Positions 1 to 5,197 of a DNA stretch of 5,197 bases are shown here, in pieces. Position 1 is the stretch's first letter, and each line of letters starts with the position of its first letter. The translations under genes were made by a program, and so were the position numbers. This stretch comes from Bacillota bacterium (GTDB taxonomy: Bacteria; Bacillota; Clostridia; Peptostreptococcales; Anaerovoracaceae). Below the pieces are notes generated by a model. The model worked only from the letters and a program-made list of their open reading frames with translations, was not told the origin of the DNA and made no database searches. The stretch is from NCBI GenBank assembly GCA_022706625.1, contig JAKJCD010000123.1, forward strand, positions 314 through 5,510, given 5' to 3'.

Positions 1-497
1 CGATTAAAACCTACGGGAAAATATTAACCATCTTCTTTACTCTAGTAGGGATGCTGACCGGATGTGACTGGTTTAGAACATCATATGAGTATGGCACCCC
101 GTCTGCAGATTATATTATCAAAGGGAAAGTGACGGACAAACAATCGAAAAAGCCTATTAAAAATATCGCTGTCATCAGAAAAGCCTACTCTTCACCCTAT
201 GGGAACGACACGGTAAGGACAGATTTTCGCGGTGACTATGAATTAAAATATCGTCATTACGGAGGTGAAGATCTGATTGTTGTCGAAGATTTGGATGGAT
301 TTGAAAATGGCGGATTGTTTGTTTCGGATTCAATTAAAGTAGATTGGAAGCAAATGAAAAAGATAAAAAAAGGTGATGGAAGGTGGTATGACGGAGTTTT
401 TCTCAGGGCTGACACCAACTTTGAAATGGAACATGAAACTCTGGCTATGTATGGTACGCCGGCGGCAACATATAAGGAAATGAAAGAAGAAGAGTAG
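1..497 (+). CDS. Putative lipoprotein of the rSAM/lipoprotein system (5' end outside window)
   Basis: The reading frame is open from base 3 to the TAG at 495-497. A start at the ATG at 51 would lose most of the signal peptide, because the codons from base 3 give a basic-then-hydrophobic stretch (IKTYGKILTIFFTLVGM) leading into the lipobox LTGC. The lipidated Cys is codon 63-65, so the real start lies just upstream of the window. The mature protein is about 144 residues and has no other Cys. It opens with CDWF and YGTPSADY, continues with a segment like the carboxypeptidase-regulatory/Ig-like fold (IIKGKVTD, KKPIKNIAV, then GDYELKY), and ends with YGTPAATY and a charged tail. Residues after the lipid Cys do not resemble the acidic surface-export signal of Bacteroidota lipoproteins, so periplasm-facing anchoring is a reasonable guess. 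The adjoining radical SAM gene 16 bases downstream and the overall pattern match what I remember of TIGR04134. Function is unknown; modification by the neighbour is inferred. Confidence 0.85.
   Translation, partial: IKTYGKILTIFFTLVGMLTGCDWFRTSYEYGTPSADYIIKGKVTDKQSKKPIKNIAVIRKAYSSPYGNDTVRTDFRGDYELKYRHYGGEDLIVVEDLDGFENGGLFVSDSIKVDWKQMKKIKKGDGRWYDGVFLRADTNFEMEHETLAMYGTPAATYKEMKEEE
90..113 (+). repeat. N-terminal copy of the YGTPxAxY motif in the lipoprotein
   Basis: These codons read YGTPSADY, nine residues after the lipidated Cys. The same motif recurs at 450-473 as YGTPAATY. Six of eight residues are identical, but several codons use different third bases, so the similarity is kept at protein level and is not a recent DNA duplication. 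Confidence 0.7.
450..473 (+). repeat. C-terminal copy of the YGTPxAxY motif in the lipoprotein
   Basis: These codons read YGTPAATY and are followed only by KEMKEEE and the stop. The motif mirrors the one at 90-113 near the lipid anchor. Its place at the very C-terminus, outside the predicted Ig-like core, makes it a candidate recognition or modification site for the adjoining radical SAM enzyme. That role is inference. Confidence 0.7.
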
Positions 498-513
498 CAA
501 AACAGATGTAAAA

Positions 514-1593
514 ATGAAATTAAGGACCAAAATCCTGTTGAACTTATATCGCGAACACAGAAAAACGCAGGCAAAACTGCACGAACTGACCTATTTCTTT
601 TGGGAATGCACTCTGCGTTGCAACTTCAACTGTATTCACTGCGGAAGTGATTGTACACGCGAATCAGTTACCCCTGATATGCCCAAAGAGGACTTTCTGA
701 AAGTGCTTAAAGATATCCATCCGCATGTAAATCCCAATAAGACAATGATTGTGCTTACCGGCGGCGAACCTTTGATGCGAAATGATTTGGAAGAGTGCGG
801 TAGAGCGATGTATAATATGGGTTATCCGTGGGGATTTGTAACCAACGGATGGGGGCTTTCGCAAGAGAGATTGGATAAACTGCTGCGCGCCGGATTGCGC
901 TCTGTTACTGTGAGCCTCGATGGATATACTGAAGAGTCGCACGAGTGGTTCCGCGGCAAAAAAGGCTCTTGGAGTCGTGCTGTGGATGCAATAAGACGGG
1001 TGGCCTCAACCCCTGATTTGGTTTATGACGTGGTTACATGTGTCAATAAAAAATCATTGCCAGACCTGCATAAGCTCAAGGAGTTGCTTATTTCGCTCGG
1101 TGTTACCCATTGGCGACTTTTTACCGTTTTTCCGAAAGGAAGAGCAAAAGATAATCCGCTGCTCAAACTCTCCACAGAGGAGTTCGTTCAGATGATGGAT
1201 TTTATAAAGGAGACTAGAAAAGAGGGAATAATACGCGCCTCCTACGGCTGCGAAGGCTATTTGGCAGATTATGAAATGCAGGTGCGCGATGCTCCTTTCT
1301 TCTGTCAGGCGGGCATTCACATCGGCTCGGTTCTGGCAAATGGCTATATCAGCGCTTGCCCCAGCTTACGTGGAGACTACATTCAGGGAAATATTTACAA
1401 AGATGATTTCTGGACAGTCTGGAATACCAAATACCAGATAATGCGCGACCGTTCCTGGACAAAAACGGGAAAATGCGCCACATGCAAATCCTACAAATAT
1501 TGCGAGGGAAACGGCCTGCACCTACGAGACGAGCAAACCGGAGAATTGCTGCACTGCCATTTGGAGATGATGGGAAGGGCAATTAGCAATTAA
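514..1593 (+). CDS. Radical SAM/SPASM protein of the rSAM/lipoprotein system (TIGR04133-like)
   Basis: This is a 359-residue cytoplasmic radical SAM enzyme. The cluster-binding CxxxCxxC motif is at Cys36, Cys40 and Cys43 (CNFNCIHC), preceded by the stretch LHELTYFFWECTLR that I associate with this family. Other radical SAM landmarks are GGEP at 83-86, TNG at 110-112 and SLDG at 134-137. The C-terminal SPASM region binds auxiliary Fe-S clusters: Cys264-x12-Gly-x4-Cys282, then Cys321-xx-Cys324-x5-Cys330, and Cys348, with an extra Cys246 upstream. The usual Cys three residues after Cys330 is Gly334. SPASM enzymes generally modify peptides or proteins, so the neighbouring lipoprotein is the obvious candidate substrate, acted on before export. 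The ATG at 514 has no evident Shine-Dalgarno sequence, which is normal in Bacteroidota. The gene ends in tandem in-frame stops TAA TAG (1591-1596). Radical SAM/SPASM assignment is firm, family assignment is from memory, and the reaction is unknown. Confidence 0.93.
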   Translation: MKLRTKILLNLYREHRKTQAKLHELTYFFWECTLRCNFNCIHCGSDCTRESVTPDMPKEDFLKVLKDIHPHVNPNKTMIVLTGGEPLMRNDLEECGRAMYNMGYPWGFVTNGWGLSQERLDKLLRAGLRSVTVSLDGYTEESHEWFRGKKGSWSRAVDAIRRVASTPDLVYDVVTCVNKKSLPDLHKLKELLISLGVTHWRLFTVFPKGRAKDNPLLKLSTEEFVQMMDFIKETRKEGIIRASYGCEGYLADYEMQVRDAPFFCQAGIHIGSVLANGYISACPSLRGDYIQGNIYKDDFWTVWNTKYQIMRDRSWTKTGKCATCKSYKYCEGNGLHLRDEQTGELLHCHLEMMGRAISN

Positions 1594-1643
1594 TAGCTTG
1601 CCTAAATGCTGATGACCAACGGCAAACTAAACACTCGGAACTC

Positions 1644-2405
1644 ATGAACAAATTCGCCCTGATCTTTATATTTCTCTTTTTTAGTCTGTTTTCCTATGGG
1701 CAACAGCCACAAACGGAGAACTATCACTTAAATGGTCAGAACTCAAAAGTCCTGCTCGATCTGATTGTAGGAGCAAATATTGACCTGATTAGTCCAGGCT
1801 CATCTCCTGGGTCTAAGTTATTTGAATACAAGCCAAGAATTGTCCCTTTGGCCGGATTTCGGTTTACCTATCTGTTTGCAGAAAATTTCGGAGGATATGC
1901 CAGGTTTCATGCAAATCTGTATGCTACTCAAAAGTCGGAGTACGCCCCTTACGGTATTACGGATATTATAACAGACATAATAAAAAAATTAGTGGATGTT
2001 CATCTCCCAATAGTTACGAAAATACATCCGGCTTTGGATGTTGGAATAATCTATCGGTTTGAACAAAACAGATGGAGCATCCATCCCGGTATAGGAATTG
2101 GATATATGACATATCTGCCTTACAAGGAATCTTCAAAAAGTTTTAAGGAAGATGGTTTCAGATATGATGTCTCATATAAGCAGCACGCGTCATCCATATT
2201 CTTCAATTTTGGTTTATCAACCCGATATCTTATTTCCAGCAGCGGTGCACTGTTTCTGGATATAAATTTCCAGCAACCTATACAAAAATCCTTTGCGGAA
2301 CTGGTAGTCCATAGAGATCAAAAGGAACACGAAAGAAAGTTGTACGAAACATCAACTGCAGGCAGAAATTTAAACATCAGTCTCGGTTATGGATTTTTAT
2401 TCTGA
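1644..2405 (+). CDS. Secreted protein, probable small outer-membrane beta-barrel
   Basis: This 253-residue protein begins with a clear Sec signal peptide (MNKFALIFIFLFFSLFSYG, cleavage probably before Gln20). The mature part has alternating polar and aromatic/hydrophobic stretches typical of membrane beta-strands, for example around residues 66-78 (IVPLAGFRFTYLF), 83-93, 132-139, 144-158 (WSIHPGIGIGYMTYL), 183-196 and 202-210. It ends with NISLGYGFLF, whose final Phe fits the C-terminal signal used by the BAM machinery. Roughly eight strands would fit the length. A Gly/Ser/Pro-rich loop (SPGSSPGS, residues 50-57) and a charged segment (about 223-234) are probably loops. There is no Cys and no lipobox. 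The start follows the radical SAM stop by 50 bases with no convincing terminator between, so co-transcription is possible. The gene looks more A/T-rich than its neighbours. I do not recognise a specific family, and a link to the rSAM pair rests only on position. Confidence 0.8.
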   Translation: MNKFALIFIFLFFSLFSYGQQPQTENYHLNGQNSKVLLDLIVGANIDLISPGSSPGSKLFEYKPRIVPLAGFRFTYLFAENFGGYARFHANLYATQKSEYAPYGITDIITDIIKKLVDVHLPIVTKIHPALDVGIIYRFEQNRWSIHPGIGIGYMTYLPYKESSKSFKEDGFRYDVSYKQHASSIFFNFGLSTRYLISSSGALFLDINFQQPIQKSFAELVVHRDQKEHERKLYETSTAGRNLNISLGYGFLF

Positions 2406-2419
2406 ATTGAGACCTTTTA

Positions 2420-2450
2420 CACTTAACTGACAGTAAGTGAGTTTTTTTTT
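2420..2450 (+). terminator. Rho-independent-like terminator after the beta-barrel gene
   Basis: CACTTA at 2420-2425 pairs perfectly with TAAGTG at 2434-2439 across an 8-base loop, and two bases later a run of nine T (2442-2450) follows. It begins 14 bases after the stop codon at 2403-2405. The stem is short and A/T-rich, so it would be weak by E. coli standards. Position and T tract nevertheless support it as the end of the upstream transcription unit. Confidence 0.55.
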
Positions 2451-2451
2451 G

Positions 2452-2459
2452 TAATTTTG
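2452..2459 (+). promoter_or_regulatory. Candidate Bacteroidota -7 box (TAnnTTTG)
   Basis: TAATTTTG matches the Bacteroidota -7 consensus TAnnTTTG exactly and lies just after the terminator T tract, 110 bases ahead of the TPR gene. I see no good TTTG/TTG -33 element at the expected spacing upstream, and an A/T-rich region gives such matches by chance, so this is tentative. A second imperfect option is TTTG at 2527-2530 with CATTTTTG at 2548-2555, 17 bases apart, closer to the gene. Confidence 0.3.
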
Positions 2460-2462
2460 CTT

Positions 2463-2477
2463 TTCCTATTTTAGGAA
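2463..2477 (+). repeat. Short perfect palindrome in the intergenic region
   Basis: TTCCTA (2463-2468) and TAGGAA (2472-2477) are perfect reverse complements separated by TTT. Six bases further on is a run of six T (2484-2489). It may be a second terminator hairpin in tandem with 2420-2450. If the box at 2452-2459 is a real promoter, it would instead lie at the expected transcription start as an operator or a 5' mRNA hairpin. The sequence alone does not decide. Confidence 0.45.
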
Positions 2478-2569
2478 GTGTCGTTTTTTAACACATTATA
2501 ATTACACGATTCACTTGACATACGATTTTGTTTGAGATATTTATATCCATTTTTGCGAATATATTTTTG

Positions 2570-5197
2570 ATGAAAAGAAAAAGCTTCATATCGGTTCTTG
2601 CGTTTATTGCCCTAATGTTGTCAGGACAAGTCATGGCACAGGAACATCATGTTGACAGCCGTCTCGAGTCAGCGCTTGACCTTTACAGAAAGGGGGCTTT
2701 TTATTCGGCTGAACAGATGTTTAACCTTGTTACGCCCGATCCGGATAGCGATATTTCCATTTTTGCAATTCAGGTCGAAGCCTATAAGACGATGTGCGCA
2801 ATTCGTCTTGACAGGTCTAACATTGCCGGTCTGGTCAAGAATTTTGAGGACAGATACCCCAATGCTCCTGAGCTTCAGATGGTAAAGTTCGCACTTGCAT
2901 CGCGTCTTTTCGATAGAGAGGAGTATGCTGCTGCGCTTGTCATCTATGATTCCATAAAAAAACCTTTCCTATATGCGGAGGAGCAGATCGAATATGACTT
3001 CAAAAGTGCATACTGCTATATCAGGGCCGGAAATACTGATGTGGCTGCAGAGAGACTTACCGCAATTATCGAGGGAGATTTCAGTCCTTTTTCAGTCCCC
3101 AGTCAGTATTATTTGGGTTATGTACGTTATTTGGAAAAAGATTTTGCTGCGGCTTTGCCGCTTTTCCGCAAAGCGGAGAAAGATCCCCGATTTTCAGTGC
3201 TGGCTTCATATTATACCGTTGAATCTGAGTTCATGCTCGGCAATTACCGGTATGTAATTGACCGTGGACCGGCCATTTTCAGCATGCTTGATCGCGATTT
3301 GCAGGTCAATCTGGCAAGGATAGTTTCTGAGGCCTATTTTTCGATGGGACAGCCGACACTGGCAGCCCAGTACTTCGATATGTTCACCACTTCCGGAGGC
3401 AATCTCACACGCAAGGACCATTATTATTCCGGTCTTCTTTCATATACACTCCAGTCATTTAAGCAGGCCATAGAGTCTTTCAGCAATGTTGTCGGCAATG
3501 AGGATGCACTCGGTCAGAGCGCTTATTACTACAGCGCAAACAGCCATCTCCGCCAGCACAACAAAATTGCTGCGATGGAGGCCTTTAAAGCTGCATCTGA
3601 AACTGATTTTGATTCCATTATAAAAGAAGATGCTCTTTTCAATCATGCCAAACTCTCCTTTGATGTAAACGGCGATATTTCAGGTTTCGAAAATTACATG
3701 GAGCTTTATCCGGAAAGCGGAAAAGATGATATCATCAACAGTTACATTGCAGCGGCATACCTTCTGAGCAACGATTACAATTCTGCAGTAACTGCCCTTA
3801 CGAAGATCCGAAAACTTTCAGACGAATCCTCTGCCAATCTGCAGAAAGCGGCATTCTTCAGGGCGATGCAATTAATCGAAAACAGGGGTTACAGATCAGC
3901 AGTGCCGATGCTTGAACTCTCAATAGAGAATGGGAGACACGATCCTCGCCTCGAGGCACTTGCCAATTATTGGCTGGCGGAATCTCATTTCCGTAACGGG
4001 AGATATCGTCAGGCTACAGAAATAAATCTTCGCCTGATTGAAAATCCCTATTTCATCGATTCGGAGCAATACGACACGGCAATTTACAACCTTGCATACA
4101 GTTATTTCATGTGGGGTAAATTTGCGAGTGCCCAGAATTGGTTTTCCAAGTATCTTGCTACAAGTGGTCGCAAGCAGTTTGAAAGGGATGCACGGATACG
4201 CTTGGCGGACTCCTATTTTATGCAGAACAACTACACTGATGCAGCCGCTACTTATGAGCGGGTCTTCAACAGATATCCCACTTCAAGTGACCTCTATCCT
4301 GCATATCAGAGCGCTATTTCCTACGGACTCCTTGGAAATGATACCAGAAAGATATCCATACTCAGACAGGCTCTTAAAGTCAATCGCAATGCGGAACTTT
4401 ACTCTCAGTCTCTTTTCGAACTTGGACGCACTTTAGTGCAGCGCGGGGCTGATGATGACGCGGCGGATTGTTTTCACACCCTTATAGGATATGACGCTGA
4501 TAGTATCTTTTTCACCAAATCGATGCTTGAACTGGCGATGATCAACGCCAACAATGGTAAATACACCAAAGCAATCGAATACTATAAGAACATTATTGAG
4601 GGTATGCCGCTCTCTCCTGAGGTTCCCAATGCGATATCGGGCATGGAAAGTGTCTACCAGACCATCAACAAGCCTGAAGAGTATTTTGCATACCTGGAAA
4701 CTATCGGAATGTCTGACGTAAAGAGTGCTGATGAAAAGGAACTTATGCTCTTTAATGCTGCCGAACAACGTTACCTTTCCGGCAATCATAATTCAGCCAT
4801 CACATCGTTGCAGTCCTTCGTGAAAAATTATCCTTCAGGTTCGAAGACGGCGCAGGCATACTACTACCTTGCTGAGTCTCTCAAGGCTAAAGGGCGTAAA
4901 GAGGCAGCATCCGATGCTTATTTCCAGGTTATCAGACTGGGTGAGGGTCCCTTTGCCGAGGCTGCCACCCGCAATTATGCCGATATTTCATACGAACTCG
5001 AGCATTACTCCATGGCGGTCACCGCATACGAATCCCTTATTTATATCGCAAGTACCGAAAATATGAAAAACACCGGCTATGTAGGCCGTATGCGCTCATA
5101 TTACAACAATAAGCAGTATGAAGAGGCCCTAGCAGACGCAAAAAGGGTGAGCGGAGTGGCCGAACTTCCCGATGAGATGCGCCGTGAGGCGGAATAT
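2570..5197 (+). CDS. Exported large tetratricopeptide-repeat protein (3' end outside window)
   Basis: The frame is open without a stop for 876 codons from the ATG at 2570 to the right edge. It starts with a Sec signal peptide (basic MKRK, hydrophobic core, VMA then Gln24 as the likely cleavage site), so the protein should act in the periplasm or at the outer membrane. The rest is almost entirely amphipathic helix pairs in TPR style. Clear repeats include residues 176-206 (YYLGYVRYLEKDFAAALPLF), 466-493, 501-533, 538-570 (LADSYFMQNNYTDAAATYER, ending RYP), 615-640, 651-680 and 728-791. The last block resembles the TPR arrays of BamD/YbgF-type envelope proteins. I see no enzymatic motif; TPR arrays are scaffolds for protein-protein contacts. 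From memory, Bacteroidota have conserved exported TPR proteins of about 1000 residues, so perhaps the last tenth or so is missing here. The start has an A/T-rich leader and no Shine-Dalgarno sequence. Its specific partner is unknown. The terminator before it suggests its own transcription unit. Confidence 0.92.
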   Translation, partial: MKRKSFISVLAFIALMLSGQVMAQEHHVDSRLESALDLYRKGAFYSAEQMFNLVTPDPDSDISIFAIQVEAYKTMCAIRLDRSNIAGLVKNFEDRYPNAPELQMVKFALASRLFDREEYAAALVIYDSIKKPFLYAEEQIEYDFKSAYCYIRAGNTDVAAERLTAIIEGDFSPFSVPSQYYLGYVRYLEKDFAAALPLFRKAEKDPRFSVLASYYTVESEFMLGNYRYVIDRGPAIFSMLDRDLQVNLARIVSEAYFSMGQPTLAAQYFDMFTTSGGNLTRKDHYYSGLLSYTLQSFKQAIESFSNVVGNEDALGQSAYYYSANSHLRQHNKIAAMEAFKAASETDFDSIIKEDALFNHAKLSFDVNGDISGFENYMELYPESGKDDIINSYIAAAYLLSNDYNSAVTALTKIRKLSDESSANLQKAAFFRAMQLIENRGYRSAVPMLELSIENGRHDPRLEALANYWLAESHFRNGRYRQATEINLRLIENPYFIDSEQYDTAIYNLAYSYFMWGKFASAQNWFSKYLATSGRKQFERDARIRLADSYFMQNNYTDAAATYERVFNRYPTSSDLYPAYQSAISYGLLGNDTRKISILRQALKVNRNAELYSQSLFELGRTLVQRGADDDAADCFHTLIGYDADSIFFTKSMLELAMINANNGKYTKAIEYYKNIIEGMPLSPEVPNAISGMESVYQTINKPEEYFAYLETIGMSDVKSADEKELMLFNAAEQRYLSGNHNSAITSLQSFVKNYPSGSKTAQAYYYLAESLKAKGRKEAASDAYFQVIRLGEGPFAEAATRNYADISYELEHYSMAVTAYESLIYIASTENMKNTGYVGRMRSYYNNKQYEEALADAKRVSGVAELPDEMRREAEY

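Noticed and set aside
51..497. Start of the lipoprotein at the ATG at 51
   Set aside because: It would leave only four residues before the lipobox Cys, with no signal peptide. The frame is open upstream and encodes the missing basic and hydrophobic segments.
257..1582. Reverse-strand ORFs opposite the lipoprotein and radical SAM genes (257-574, 664-942, 1054-1320, 1349-1582)
   Set aside because: They are antisense to confidently assigned genes and show no recognisable protein features.
1598..1625. Inverted repeat TTGCC / GGCAA between the radical SAM and beta-barrel genes as a terminator
   Set aside because: The stem is only 5 bp with an 18-base loop and no T run follows.
1606..1647. A 13-codon mini-ORF whose TGA overlaps the ATG of the beta-barrel gene (ATGA), suggesting translational coupling
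   Set aside because: Such short ORFs arise often by chance, there is no ribosome-binding signal, and the peptide has no recognisable feature.
2562..2569. TATTTTTG, an exact TAnnTTTG match, as the promoter of the TPR gene
   Set aside because: It touches the ATG at 2570, so the transcript would start inside the signal-peptide codons, and no -33 element is properly spaced.
2649..3257. Forward ORFs at 2649-2885 and 2973-3257 in another frame
   Set aside because: They lie inside the 876-codon TPR frame, and their products have no coherent domain.
3206..5066. Other ORFs of 63-132 codons on both strands (for example 4038-4436 forward and 4433-4789 reverse)
   Set aside because: All are overlapped fully by the TPR coding frame, which has a signal peptide and continuous repeats; these are shadow frames.

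Overview
The window looks like chromosomal DNA from a member of the Bacteroidota, most likely Bacteroidales. The reasons are the lipoprotein/radical-SAM pair, which matches a system I know from that group, signal peptides that cleave just before Gln, starts without clear Shine-Dalgarno sequences and with A/T-rich leaders, and a TAnnTTTG-type -7 box. All four genes lie on the + strand and together fill nearly the whole window.

Positions 1-1593 hold a two-gene unit. The first gene encodes a small lipoprotein whose start lies upstream of the window. It has a lipobox Cys, an Ig-like/carboxypeptidase-regulatory-like core, and a YGTPxAxY motif at both ends of the mature protein. Sixteen bases later comes a 359-residue radical SAM/SPASM enzyme. 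I recognise the pair as the 'rSAM/lipoprotein system' (TIGR04133 enzyme, TIGR04134 lipoprotein). Its chemistry and biological role are, to my knowledge, not established. It is the most interesting content here.

Positions 1644-2405 encode a secreted protein of 253 residues that looks like a small outer-membrane beta-barrel. It starts 50 bases after the radical SAM gene and may be co-transcribed with it. The 164-base gap at 2406-2569 holds a terminator-like hairpin with a T tract, a TAnnTTTG box, and a perfect short palindrome, so a transcription boundary is likely there.

Positions 2570-5197 are one uninterrupted coding region of 876 codons that runs off the right edge. It encodes an exported, all-helical TPR-repeat protein. 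Its shorter overlapping ORFs in other frames are not genes. I saw no RNA genes, insertion sequences, CRISPR repeats or attachment sites.
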